A stretch of DNA of 8,211 nt from an uncultured Clostridia bacterium (lineage in GTDB: Bacteria > Bacillota > Clostridia > Christensenellales > UBA1242). The stretch covers positions 1-8,211 of the forward strand of contig CALWAB010000100.1 in NCBI GenBank assembly GCA_944372745.1. Direction: 5' to 3'. Positions within the stretch are counted from its first letter, which is position 1. Each line of letters starts with the position of its first letter. The notes below the pieces were generated by a model, which saw nothing but the letters and a program-made list of their open reading frames with translations, ran no database searches and was not told where the DNA came from. Of this stretch, positions 1-6,177 are shown piece after piece. The position numbers and the translations under genes were made by a program.

Positions 1-145
1 TAGTACTAAAATAAAGTGCTTAAGTTGGGGCTAAGTACCTAAACAAAAGATCAAGGCTGTACGCTAGTGCTTTAGTATTAATTGTAGTAAAGTACTCAAT
101 CAAGATTAAGCCAAGGGGATATTACTCCTTAGAAGTGAGTATATA
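1..145 (-). repeat. Degenerate copy of the modular intergenic repeat, reverse orientation
   Basis: Read on the minus strand, roughly 1-72 gives GCGTACAGCCTTGATC, then TTAGGTACTTAG, then an ACTTAAG...TAGTACTA arm. This matches the order seen at 7391-7440 (GCACTGCCTTGGTC, TTAGTACCTAA, TTTAGTACTTAAA) with many substitutions. An AAGGGGA...CTCCTTA segment at 113-131 resembles a decayed epsilon hairpin. The copy is cut by the window edge. From 146 to 269 I see only AT-rich spacer up to the promoter. Confidence 0.5.
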
Positions 146-269
146 TTGAATTTATTTTAACTTTATTTAAACAAAAAACTTTAAAATTTAAGCGAATATT
201 AGAGGGCAAATTGCAAATAATATCTATAAATAAATATTTTGTCTAAATTTAAAATATATGTTAAATTAT

Positions 270-298
270 TTGACTTATTTGTGATTTTTGTGTAAAAT
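270..298 (+). promoter_or_regulatory. Promoter of the secreted-protein gene
   Basis: The -35 box TTGACT (270-275) and -10 box TAAAAT (293-298) are separated by exactly 17 bases. The predicted transcript start near 305 leaves a short leader of about 24 bases containing the ribosome binding site GAAGGAG (316-322), which lies 6 bases before the ATG. Confidence 0.7.
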
Positions 299-328
299 TG
301 TTTTGTAGAATAATTGAAGGAGTAAGTT

Positions 329-1063
329 ATGATAAAGAGTACTAGAACTGCAAAGATAGTCATAATTCTTGCGGTAATGTTATGTATATGCGTAGCGGTT
401 GTTACTGTGGGCACATTGTCTGCACTTAGAGATTCTAAGTCCGCGACTGGTAGTGTAACATTTAATCTAGCAGATTATGATTTGTATGTACAACAATCAG
501 CGCCTGTCAAAGGTGTAATTGCACCGGGGAAAACGGGATATACAAATACTATGAAAGTTGTTAATTCTTATAAGACAACTGATGGAACATTATATGGCAC
601 ACCTACGGATAATGGGGCCATTGAGGCAATGGATGCAGTTTATATTAAATTGACTATTACAAGTATTGCAGTAGGTGATACTACTTTGACAGTGTCAACT
701 TACTCATATGCTGACGGATATTTGACTATAGCATCATCTAATGGGCTAGAAATCAAACTTGATGCGAATGCTGGGACTGGGCTATACTGGTACACATCTA
801 ATAATAATATTTATTTGATGAATGGTACTTCATCAAGTGCTACTCAAACTACACTTGCTTTCTCTAGCAGTGCAGAGAGTGAAACTTCTGCTAGTGTAAG
901 ATTCGCAGTATCAATAGCAGAATCTGGAGTTAATAACGGATTTAATGGCAGTGGTTCAAATTCAAATCAAGTAAATCAATACCAAGGTGAAGATGTAGTT
1001 ATTAATTACACAGTATCTTGGGGAACAACATTAGAGAATTTGGAAGCCGTTACTATTGCTTAA
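329..1063 (+). CDS. Secreted protein with a SipW/TasA-type signal peptide
   Basis: A 244-residue exported protein of unknown specific function. Residues 1-9 are basic (MIKSTRTAK) and 10-27 form a hydrophobic core. GTLSALRDSKSATGSVTF (28-45) follows, resembling the GTxAxFTDxE...G pattern of SipW-dependent TasA/camelysin-like proteins, although the usual aromatic-T-D is replaced by L-R-D. Cleavage probably falls near A32. The mature part is rich in Ser, Thr, Asn and Gly, has few charges, and alternates short polar and hydrophobic runs, as expected of a beta-sandwich surface or fibre protein. The C-terminus (VVINYTVSWG) looks like a closing beta strand. There is no LPxTG motif and no C-terminal membrane segment, so it is probably released or self-assembling. 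The start is fixed by GAAGGAG 6 bases upstream. It has its own promoter and terminator, so it is monocistronic. No sipW-like peptidase gene is in the window. The family call is inferred from the N-terminus and composition only. Confidence 0.75.
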   Translation: MIKSTRTAKIVIILAVMLCICVAVVTVGTLSALRDSKSATGSVTFNLADYDLYVQQSAPVKGVIAPGKTGYTNTMKVVNSYKTTDGTLYGTPTDNGAIEAMDAVYIKLTITSIAVGDTTLTVSTYSYADGYLTIASSNGLEIKLDANAGTGLYWYTSNNNIYLMNGTSSSATQTTLAFSSSAESETSASVRFAVSIAESGVNNGFNGSGSNSNQVNQYQGEDVVINYTVSWGTTLENLEAVTIA

Positions 1064-1068
1064 AGGTG

Positions 1069-1099
1069 AAAAAGCGTAAGATTGTCTTATGCTTTTTTT
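1069..1099 (+). terminator. Intrinsic terminator of the secreted-protein gene
   Basis: Stem AAGCGTAAGA (1072-1081) pairs with TCTTATGCTT (1085-1094) across a 3-base loop, with one G-T pair. A run of seven T residues (1093-1099) follows. It begins 6 bases after the stop codon. Confidence 0.85.
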
Positions 1100-1333
1100 G
1101 TACTAAACTTGACAAGTGTCGCTTATAGATCTATAGGGCAAGTTAAGATGTTTACTAGTTTCACATCCTAAGACTATAGGTGCAGTCGACTTGCATAATA
1201 CTAGTCGGCACTACTTGTAATTAAACAATAGAATATAGGTGCGTACAAACAGGACCACTGTGTAAGTAAGCTCCCACCCATAAGGTGTGTGCGATGGCGC
1301 TCCGCTGTGACTTAGGTTGAGTATCTAGGTATA

Positions 1334-1403
1334 ATTAGTACTTAAATAATATACTTTGTGCGAAAGCACAAAGATATAATTTAGTGATGTTCTTAGTACT
1401 AAT
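1334..1403 (+). repeat. Alpha hairpin, copy 1 (GAAA loop)
   Basis: The outer arms ATTAGTACT (1334-1342) and AGTACTAAT (1395-1403) are complementary. The core is CTTTGTGC (1354-1361), loop GAAA (1362-1365), GCACAAAG (1366-1373). In RNA this would be an 8-bp stem closed by a GNRA tetraloop. There is no T-run next to the core, so it is not a standard terminator. Confidence 0.8.
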
Positions 1404-1425
1404 GTTGGCTAGAGTTACTTGCCAA

Positions 1426-1462
1426 GACCACAGGTCAAGGGTACTTGCGTACGGCATTGGTC
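1426..1462 (+). repeat. Beta module, copy in block I
   Basis: GACCA (1426-1430) pairs with TGGTC (1458-1462), and inside lies GTAC-TTGC-GTAC (1441-1452). The right half, GCGTACGGCATTGGTC, is nearly identical in the copies at 3675-3690 and on the minus strand at 6284-6299. Confidence 0.75.
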
Positions 1463-1506
1463 ATTACATTAATAGAATAAATAAAGTCAGTGTCGGTACC
1501 AACTAA

Positions 1507-1533
1507 GACCACGCCATAGGGTGGCATCATCCT
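1507..1533 (+). repeat. Gamma hairpin, copy in block I
   Basis: It begins with the conserved GACCACGCC (1507-1515). The stem AGGGTG (1518-1523) pairs with CATCCT (1528-1533), including one G-T pair, around the loop GCAT (1524-1527). Confidence 0.7.
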
Positions 1534-1550
1534 TGTCCTTGTCTAGGGTT

Positions 1551-1571
1551 CTAGGGGATGAAATCCCCTAG
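1551..1571 (+). repeat. Delta hairpin, perfect 9-bp copy
   Basis: CTAGGGGAT (1551-1559), loop GAA, ATCCCCTAG (1563-1571). It is preceded by CTTGTCTAGGGT, a lead-in shared with the copy at 7558. Confidence 0.8.
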
Positions 1572-1694
1572 AGTACTAGCGTACGGCAGTGGTTACCACC
1601 TGTGATTAAACAACAAGGTGCGTACAAACAAGACCACTGTGTACGCCAGTACCCACGCCATAGGGGGCATCACTCTTGTTCTTGTCTAGGAGTG

Positions 1695-1715
1695 TAGGGG
1701 GATGAAATCCACCTA
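1695..1715 (+). repeat. Delta hairpin, imperfect copy
   Basis: TAGGGGGAT, loop GAA, ATCCACCTA. The same hairpin as other delta copies, but with one G-A mismatch in the stem. The upstream CTTGTCTAGG lead-in is kept. Confidence 0.65.
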
Positions 1716-1760
1716 CAAATTTCAAAAGGGATATAAAATTATATCTAATGAATAATATAC

Positions 1761-1786
1761 AAAAACGAAGGTGAATTGCCTTCGTT
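1761..1786 (-). terminator. Terminator of the two-gene minus-strand operon
   Basis: On the minus strand AACGAAGG (1786-1779), a 7-base loop and CCTTCGTT (1771-1764) are followed by a T-run (complement of 1761-1765). It starts 4 bases after the stop codon of the downstream gene. On the plus strand the same hairpin has only a weak T-rich tail. Confidence 0.8.
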
Positions 1787-1789
1787 GTT

Positions 1790-2611
1790 TTATTCTTTGA
1801 TATTAGATAATTCGCTCATTTGTTTGTTAATATGGTGTAGAGTAGAGAAACATTCTGTGTAGGCTTTAGCCACATTGAGACGCAATATGTCAAGTGCATT
1901 GTGGATATCTTGTGGATTTTGAGTTTTAATAGCATTTTTAAAATTATCATTTATAATAGAACATACATTGTTTAGATAACTATCAATATCATATCCTTTT
2001 CCATTGAGTATAAATTCTGTCGACATTGTCAAATATTTAAATACCATATCATTAGTACTGAGTGCGGTCTTAATCATTTCTTCGGCACGAGTGTTTGCAA
2101 GCAGTCGAGCATCTATTTTGTCTTGTTGTACAGTAGTATCTTGTCCTAAGTAAACGCAAGAAGATATTATAGCATTTATATTGTAATTAAATTTTAGTAT
2201 TTTCACAATATAATCATCGCGAGAAAGGGTGCGCGCAATCTCTTTTAATTTGTTTTTATCGTTTTGTGCCTGTTTTAAATCGTGAATCAATTTGGAAAAA
2301 TCAATTTCTTGTCGTGAGAACGCAGGGAGTGCACGCAAATGATTTGGACTACGAACATAATTGTCAATCTCTATAATGGTGGAATTGTCACTCTCATTGT
2401 ATATAGTTAACAAAGCACCAAGATTGGTAGAATAATTAACAATACCTTTTGTCGTTTCATTGTTTAAATTGCTGGCATTTACTTCGCAATCTAATATAGA
2501 ATTTTTTAACATATCTACTTTTAAATAGGTTTGACCATTGACATCAATAGTAGGGGTACTATATAAATATTTTTTTAATTTTTCTGTGTATGATTTTTTA
2601 AAGTCTGTCAT
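1790..2611 (-). CDS. Unrecognised soluble protein, second gene of the pair
   Basis: A 273-residue protein that I do not recognise. I see no signal peptide or membrane segment. Residues about 1-18 are Lys-rich and helical. Residues about 20-90 contain short beta-like runs (TYLKVDML, LGALLTIYNE, STIIEIDNYV). From about 100 on it is mostly charged amphipathic helix, including a KQAQNDKNKLKEIARTL stretch and a long helix near the C-terminus (HHINKQMSELSNIKE). There are four scattered cysteines and no CxxC pair, so zinc binding is not suggested. The start is well defined: AAAGGAG (2627-2621) lies 9 bases upstream, inside the end of the preceding gene, and the ATG overlaps that gene's TGA (ATGA). 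Such a 4-base overlap suggests translational coupling and a joint role. A terminator follows at once. No function can be assigned from sequence alone. Confidence 0.75.
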   Translation of the reverse strand: MTDFKKSYTEKLKKYLYSTPTIDVNGQTYLKVDMLKNSILDCEVNASNLNNETTKGIVNYSTNLGALLTIYNESDNSTIIEIDNYVRSPNHLRALPAFSRQEIDFSKLIHDLKQAQNDKNKLKEIARTLSRDDYIVKILKFNYNINAIISSCVYLGQDTTVQQDKIDARLLANTRAEEMIKTALSTNDMVFKYLTMSTEFILNGKGYDIDSYLNNVCSIINDNFKNAIKTQNPQDIHNALDILRLNVAKAYTECFSTLHHINKQMSELSNIKE

Positions 2612-3252
2612 TTTTGTACACTCCTTTGCATGTAATTATTTATGCTTGATAATACTTTTAAATTAGATTCAATATCATTATTTAAAAAATTGGGATTGTC
2701 TTTAGGAAATTCGTATGGGAATTTAACAAGAGTATATTGTTTGCCTGCATAGTAAATATCGCCAAATAAAATTTTGTTTAAATCTTTACTTTTCAAACTT
2801 AACGAATTTTTAAGTATGGACACATAATCATTTTGCAATTTTTGTCGTGCTGTTTTGATTTTTTGTTTTTCGTCAAAGAAATCTTTTGTGTTTATTGCAT
2901 TGATAGGTGTTGCAGACACAAGGGCGTCCAATGTGAAATACAACTGTGTGATTGTCGACACAAAAAAATCTTGTTTCAGTATTTCAATAGTGTTTGGCTT
3001 ATTTAAAGAATTTGCTAGAAGTGAAATATTTATAACGAGACCACTTTTTTGAGTATTTGCAAAATTATAGTAGTGCAATGATCTCAAAAGTTCTTGTATT
3101 CCCAAATCATAAGAGGCAAGACGCATTTTCGTGAGTAGGGCGACAAATTCTTTGTCGTTTCTTTTTTGTTGCTTGCCATTTAATATTTCATCAATGACAT
3201 CATCACTGATGAATGACTGTCTTTTTTCAGTAATAATATTAAAATACTTCAT
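2608..3252 (-). CDS. Unrecognised soluble protein, first gene of the pair
   Basis: A 214-residue protein that I do not recognise. It is rich in Lys, Asn, Leu and Ser, has no cysteine, and has no signal peptide or membrane segment. Most of it looks alpha-helical, with a strongly charged stretch around DFFDEKQKIKTARQKLQ in the middle. A proline- and aromatic-rich segment (YTLVKFPYEFPKDNPNF) lies near the C-terminus. I prefer the ATG at 3252 because AGGAG (3261-3257) lies just upstream. An in-frame ATG 7 codons earlier (3273-3271) has no ribosome binding site and lies in an 8-base tandem repeat. The stop overlaps the next start (ATGA), so the two genes form one operon. The operon is divergent from the ABC operon and convergent with the secreted-protein gene, and repeat blocks lie on both sides. 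Confidence 0.75.
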   Translation of the reverse strand: MKYFNIITEKRQSFISDDVIDEILNGKQQKRNDKEFVALLTKMRLASYDLGIQELLRSLHYYNFANTQKSGLVINISLLANSLNKPNTIEILKQDFFVSTITQLYFTLDALVSATPINAINTKDFFDEKQKIKTARQKLQNDYVSILKNSLSLKSKDLNKILFGDIYYAGKQYTLVKFPYEFPKDNPNFLNNDIESNLKVLSSINNYMQRSVQK

Positions 3253-3256
3253 AATG

Positions 3257-3261
3257 CTCCT
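3257..3261 (-). promoter_or_regulatory. Ribosome binding site that decides the start at 3252
   Basis: AGGAG on the minus strand, separated by CATT from the ATG. It lies downstream of the in-frame ATG at 3273, so it can serve only the later start. Confidence 0.7.
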
Positions 3262-3270
3262 ATATGTGTG

Positions 3271-3358
3271 CATATTTAAATATGTAAATATCTACATAAC
3301 TACATATTCACATATTTACTTATTCACATTGATATACATTTACAAATGTACATTTATT
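3271..3358 (-). repeat. Degenerate 8-base tandem repeat in the operon leader
   Basis: The plus strand divides into eleven successive octamers with consensus CATATTTA. The eighth position is A in ten of the eleven, and the seventh is T or C in all. It includes two palindromes: CATATTTAAATATG (3271-3284) and TACATTTACAAATGTA (3335-3350, 2-base centre). The array occupies the predicted 5' untranslated leader of the minus-strand operon, from the -10 box almost to the ribosome binding site. Confidence 0.7.
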
Positions 3359-3384
3359 ATATCAAAAAAAATATCACTTGTAAA
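3356..3384 (-). promoter_or_regulatory. Promoter of the two-gene minus-strand operon
   Basis: On the minus strand the -35 box TTTACA (3384-3379) and a perfect -10 box TATAAT (3361-3356) are 17 bases apart. The predicted transcript start near 3349 gives a leader of about 97 bases, which holds the tandem octamers and the palindrome at 3335-3350. Confidence 0.75.
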
Positions 3385-3494
3385 TAACTAAATCAAAATT
3401 TGTGTGCGATGGCACAGGGGTGATGCCCGTGCGTATTAACGCACTAAGATTATTTTAATTTGTTAAGAACTAGGCTTGGCTATTGTCACACGCC

Positions 3495-3536
3495 AAGACC
3501 ATAGGTGCAGGAGTACTTGCGTACGGCAGTGGTCTT
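3495..3536 (+). repeat. Beta module, best folded copy
   Basis: AAGACCA (3495-3501) pairs with TGGTCTT (3530-3536). Inside, TGC (3506-3508) can pair with GCA (3526-3528), and GTAC (3513-3516) with GTAC (3521-3524) around the loop TTGC. Confidence 0.75.
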
Positions 3537-3556
3537 TGATTGGTACCTAGACATAA

Positions 3557-3630
3557 TTTAGTACTTAAATAATATACTTAGTGCTTGTCAAAGCAATAAG
3601 AAATATAATTTTTAAGTTATAAGTACTAAA
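3557..3630 (+). repeat. Alpha hairpin, copy 2 (GTCA loop)
   Basis: The outer arms TTTAGTACTTA (3557-3567) and TAAGTACTAAA (3620-3630) pair over 11 bases. The core CTTAGTGCTT (3577-3586), loop GTCA, AAGCAATAAG (3591-3600) has one mismatch. Confidence 0.8.
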
Positions 3631-3652
3631 GTCGGCTAGAGGTACATCCCAA

Positions 3653-3690
3653 GACCATAGGTGCAGGAGTACTAGCGTACGGCATTGGTC
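3653..3690 (+). repeat. Beta module, second copy in block II
   Basis: GACCA (3653-3657) and TGGTC (3686-3690) enclose GTAC-TAGC-GTAC. It differs from the copy at 3495 by a few bases, including the loop (TAGC for TTGC). Confidence 0.75.
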
Positions 3691-3735
3691 ACCACTTTGA
3701 AAGAATTTATAAAATAAGTATTAGTACAAACTTAA

Positions 3736-3762
3736 GACCACGCCTTGGTGGGGCATCCCACC
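3736..3762 (+). repeat. Gamma hairpin, copy in block II
   Basis: GACCACGCC leads into the stem GGTGGG (3747-3752), loop GCAT (3753-3756), CCCACC (3757-3762), fully paired. Confidence 0.8.
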
Positions 3763-3771
3763 TCTAGGGTC

Positions 3772-3792
3772 TTAGGGGATGAAATCCCCTAG
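3772..3792 (+). repeat. Delta hairpin, copy in block II
   Basis: TAGGGGAT (3773-3780), loop GAA, ATCCCCTA (3784-3791), with a T-G pair at the base. A decayed relative (CTAGGCTG, GAA, ATCCCCTAG) follows at 3838-3857. Confidence 0.75.
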
Positions 3793-3882
3793 AAATAAAC
3801 AAAGTGATGTAGGGGGATGAGTAGTCTCCTTGCATTTCTAGGCTGGAAATCCCCTAGAAAACAATTTGTCTATAAAAATTCA

Positions 3883-3910
3883 TTGTAAATAGATTAAATT
3901 ATGCTATAAT
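3883..3910 (+). promoter_or_regulatory. Promoter of the ABC transporter operon
   Basis: The -35 box TTGTAA (3883-3888) lies 16 bases before a perfect -10 box TATAAT (3905-3910). A TGC immediately before the -10 makes it an extended -10. The predicted start near 3917 leaves only about 15 leader bases, just enough for AAGGAG (3918-3923). Confidence 0.75.
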
Positions 3911-3931
3911 AATAAATAAGGAGAAAAAAAT

Positions 3932-4798
3932 ATGCTTGCTATAGAAGTGGCAGACGCTAAAAAGACCTATGACAATAAAATTGTAGGCATAGAAAAAGTT
4001 ACCTTTAATATAAAATATGGTGAAGTTTTTGGCTATATAGGTCCAAATGGAGCTGGCAAATCTACAACTATTCGTGCTTTAATGGGCTTATTAAGACTTG
4101 ATAGCGGACTTGTCAATATAGAAGGTCACGACTGCTTTACGGACGGAGTCAATGCACGCGAAAATGTGGGCTATGTGCCAAGTGAGTTGAGTTTTTATAA
4201 TTCAATGACTGTCCGCAAATATCTTGAGTTTATGATGAAACAAAAAGGGCGTGGCTTTGAACGCATTGATGATTTGTGTACATATTTTGAACTCAATCAA
4301 AATAGAAAAACAGGTGAATTGTCACTCGGCAATAAGAAAAAACTTGCCATAGTGTGTGCACTCGCTTGTAGCCCTAAAGTACTGATTATGGATGAAGCTA
4401 CAACAGGACTTGACCCTATTATGCAACAAAAATTCTTTGAACAAATAGAGAAAGAGAAGAAGAAAGGCACTGCCATACTCTTGTCTAGTCATAACTTGAA
4501 TGAAATTCAGCGTTGTTGCGACAGAGTGGGAATAATAAAAAATGGCACACTTGTGGCAGTGAAAGAGATAGGCGAATTTAAGTCGAAACTTATGAAACGC
4601 GTTACATTTGAAACTAAGTATTCGCACCCTGAGATAACAATAGACGGCGTGGAAAATTTGAAAGTAGACGGAAATAGGTACGAATTTAATTATCACGGCG
4701 ATATGAAAGCACTAAATGACTTTATAGCAAGTCTAGATATTGTAAATGTGTCCATTGTCGATGTGGACTTAAATGAAGAATTTATGCGTTGGTATTGA
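3932..4798 (+). CDS. ABC transporter ATP-binding protein
   Basis: A 288-residue cytoplasmic ATPase subunit of an ABC-2 type transporter, which powers export by the permease encoded next. Visible motifs: Walker A GPNGAGKST (37-45); a Q-loop region GYVPSELSFY (80-89) with Glu where Gln is usual; an ABC signature degenerate to LSLGN (130-134) instead of LSGGQ; Walker B LIMDE (151-155) with catalytic Glu155; D-loop TGLDP (158-162); and switch His187 in SSHNLNE. The degenerate signature is common in this clostridial/bacilli export group and the other catalytic residues are present, so it should be active. A C-terminal extension of about 80 residues follows, as in CcmA/NatA-like members. The ATG has AAGGAG 8 bases upstream. 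The next gene's ribosome binding site overlaps this stop codon, so the two are coupled. The substrate is unknown. Confidence 0.93.
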   Translation: MLAIEVADAKKTYDNKIVGIEKVTFNIKYGEVFGYIGPNGAGKSTTIRALMGLLRLDSGLVNIEGHDCFTDGVNARENVGYVPSELSFYNSMTVRKYLEFMMKQKGRGFERIDDLCTYFELNQNRKTGELSLGNKKKLAIVCALACSPKVLIMDEATTGLDPIMQQKFFEQIEKEKKKGTAILLSSHNLNEIQRCCDRVGIIKNGTLVAVKEIGEFKSKLMKRVTFETKYSHPEITIDGVENLKVDGNRYEFNYHGDMKALNDFIASLDIVNVSIVDVDLNEEFMRWY

Positions 4799-4801
4799 GG
4801 T
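4797..4801 (+). promoter_or_regulatory. Ribosome binding site overlapping the ATPase stop codon
   Basis: GAGGT begins within the TGA of the ATPase gene and lies 4 bases before the ATG at 4806. This decides the permease start and implies translational coupling. Confidence 0.6.
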
Positions 4802-4805
4802 AATT

Positions 4806-5615
4806 ATGCAAGGAGAAAGATTTAGACGAGCAACTAATTCACTATATTCACTAGAATTTAAGTTGCAAAGGAAGTCTACATTTTGGTGGATAGGGGTTTT
4901 AGGAGTATTGATGATTTTAGAGTTATTGCTCTATCCACTTGTTGATATGTTGATGGGGACTATTCCTGAAGATATTTTAGAAGAAATGGAACAAATGGGA
5001 ATGAGTTTTGAATTTCCTAGCGTCACCGCTTACTTTTTGATGCAAGGGGCACAAGTTCTAGCCTTAGGTGGTGGGCTATTTTTGTGTTGTTATTGTGCAA
5101 ATACTATAATGCGCGACTTTAGAGGCAAGCAAAGCGAATTGTTGTATACAAATGCCTTGTCACGCCAAGATATCGTACTGACAAAATTCGCAAGTGCTGT
5201 GACAATGGTAGTGGTATTTAATGTATTAATGCTGGCTATAGAACTTGTGTGTATGTGTATTATAGATATTAATGGCATCTCTATAGTGCCAATACTTGCA
5301 ATGTTTTTGTATAGCATAATTCTACATTTATTATTAGTTACTATCACATTTTCAATTTATTTGCTTAAGAAAAAGAGCGGTTATGGCATAGCCATAGCTA
5401 TACCATTGCTCTTGTATTTCTTTGGAGCTATTGCATATGCGGTGTCGTTAGATGTGCCATTTTTGATGTATCTCACACCTTATACACCATTCTATGAGAT
5501 AACTGCGGAAGCACCATTTGATGTAAATTTCTATTCATTTATAATTTATGCTGTTGTGGCAATAGCACTATTTGTGTGGGGATTATTAAAATTTAAAAAA
5601 CGCGATTTTGCGTAA
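4806..5615 (+). CDS. ABC-2 type transporter permease
   Basis: A 269-residue integral membrane protein, the membrane partner of the preceding ATPase. I place six membrane segments, near residues 27-48 (WWIGVLGVLMILELLLYPLV), 75-100, 120-150, 155-185, 190-215 and 240-260. It has a cytoplasmic basic N-terminus (RFRRATNSLYSLEFKLQRKS) and the C-terminal KFKKRDFA typical of ABC-2 permeases. The loop after the second segment (MRDFRGKQSELLYTNALSRQ) matches the usual cytoplasmic coupling region of this family. I chose the ATG at 4806 because GAGGT precedes it. An in-frame ATG at 4773 would overlap the ATPase gene by 26 bases without a clear binding site. The substrate cannot be read from the sequence; peptide, drug or lipid export are all possible. 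Confidence 0.88.
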   Translation: MQGERFRRATNSLYSLEFKLQRKSTFWWIGVLGVLMILELLLYPLVDMLMGTIPEDILEEMEQMGMSFEFPSVTAYFLMQGAQVLALGGGLFLCCYCANTIMRDFRGKQSELLYTNALSRQDIVLTKFASAVTMVVVFNVLMLAIELVCMCIIDINGISIVPILAMFLYSIILHLLLVTITFSIYLLKKKSGYGIAIAIPLLLYFFGAIAYAVSLDVPFLMYLTPYTPFYEITAEAPFDVNFYSFIIYAVVAIALFVWGLLKFKKRDFA

Positions 5616-5630
5616 AACGGAGAAAGATAA

Positions 5631-6101
5631 ATGGTTTGTCCTAATTGTGGAAATAAAATTCCAAAGGAAGCAACTCATTGTGCCTATTGCAAATTGAGTG
5701 TCGAAAAAATTGTGTCGGCGTCCAATAAAGAAGCAAAGCGGGCATTGAGGAATAGAGAAAAAGACAGGGTTGTAATGAGTACCTATCGACCTAGTGATGT
5801 CAATAAAACCAAATTGTTGCTTTTGAGTATTTTTTTAGGCTGGGCAGGTGGACATTGCTATTATGTAGGTAGAATGGGGCGTGGCTTTACAATATTATTG
5901 TGCTTAATAATAGGTATATGTTTTGCGGCTATTCCTGAGACTTGGACATTGCACGCATATTTAAGTGGTGTTGTGGCAGGGGCATTGGGGTTTGCTTGCG
6001 TATTTACTTGGTGGATGGACATATTAAATATTTGTCTTAATCGCTTTAAAATACCTGTAGTGCTTAAAGGCAGTGAAATGCCTAAAGATATGGATAATTA
6101 A
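5631..6101 (+). CDS. Zinc-ribbon and TM2-domain membrane protein
   Basis: A 156-residue protein. Residues 3-20 form a zinc ribbon with cysteines at 3, 6, 17 and 20 (CPNC and CAYC). A charged linker (about 28-55) follows, and then a TM2 domain from about 59. The first membrane helix and its signature turn are LLLLSIFLGWAGGHCYYVG, and RMGRGFTILL leads to the next hydrophobic region. A third hydrophobic segment (about 110-128) ends in the WWMDILNI motif characteristic of TM2 proteins. The TM2 family has no firmly known biochemical role. The zinc ribbon is expected to be cytoplasmic. The gene is 15 bases after the permease, with GGAG 8 bases before the ATG, and ends at a terminator. It is therefore the third gene of the transporter operon and may assist or regulate the transporter. 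That role is inference from position only. Confidence 0.88.
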   Translation: MVCPNCGNKIPKEATHCAYCKLSVEKIVSASNKEAKRALRNREKDRVVMSTYRPSDVNKTKLLLLSIFLGWAGGHCYYVGRMGRGFTILLCLIIGICFAAIPETWTLHAYLSGVVAGALGFACVFTWWMDILNICLNRFKIPVVLKGSEMPKDMDN

Positions 6102-6105
6102 AAAT

Positions 6106-6132
6106 AATGGAGCAAAATAATTGCTCCATTTT
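6106..6132 (+). terminator. Terminator of the ABC/TM2 operon
   Basis: AATGGAGCAA (6106-6115) pairs perfectly with TTGCTCCATT (6121-6130) around AATAA. A short T-run (6129-6132) follows. It begins 4 bases after the stop codon. Confidence 0.8.
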
Positions 6133-6177
6133 GTGTGTAGACAAAGGGGATTTTCTAGGGGATTTCATCCTTATATG

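Larger units (their letters stand above)
1100..1740 (+). repeat. Modular hairpin repeat block I
   Basis: This block fills the space between two convergent 3' ends. It contains a decayed beta module (about 1170-1213), a complete alpha (1334-1403), beta (1426-1462), gamma (1507-1533) and delta (1551-1571) series, then a second partial series. The second series has the beta right half (1571-1594), a decayed gamma (1652-1675) and an imperfect delta (1695-1715). A segment around ATTAAACAA, GGTGCGTACAAACA and GACCACTGTGTA occurs twice, near 1218-1262 and 1605-1645. I found no convincing open reading frame, tRNA or rRNA. Confidence 0.8.
3400..3860 (+). repeat. Modular hairpin repeat block II
   Basis: This block fills the space between two divergent promoters, ending about 15 bases from one -35 box and about 25 from the other. 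It opens with a GC-rich piece (GGGGTGATGCCC, 3418-3429). Modules then run beta (3495-3536), alpha (3557-3630), beta (3653-3690), gamma (3736-3762), delta (3772-3792), a decayed epsilon (about 3811-3831) and a decayed delta (3838-3857). It is the most complete series in the window. No coding potential was seen. Confidence 0.8.

Noticed and set aside
199..414. Minus-strand reading frame of 71 codons upstream of the secreted-protein gene
   Set aside because: It overlaps the promoter and the start of a well-supported plus-strand gene, has low-complexity composition and no ribosome binding site.
1334..1373. Alpha hairpins as intrinsic terminators
   Set aside because: The stems are AT-rich with A/T on both sides but no T-run follows the core, and copies occur upstream of promoters and in both orientations. 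The real terminators at 1069, 1761 and 6106 have distinct sequences.
3131..3391. Plus-strand frame of 86 codons opposite the first minus-strand gene
   Set aside because: It is antisense to a gene with a good promoter and ribosome binding site, and its second half is only the octamer tandem repeat read as Tyr/Ile/Thr codons.
4322..4696. Minus-strand frame of 124 codons within the ATPase gene
   Set aside because: It is a shadow of the ABC ATPase coding sequence, whose Walker A, Walker B and switch motifs are clear.
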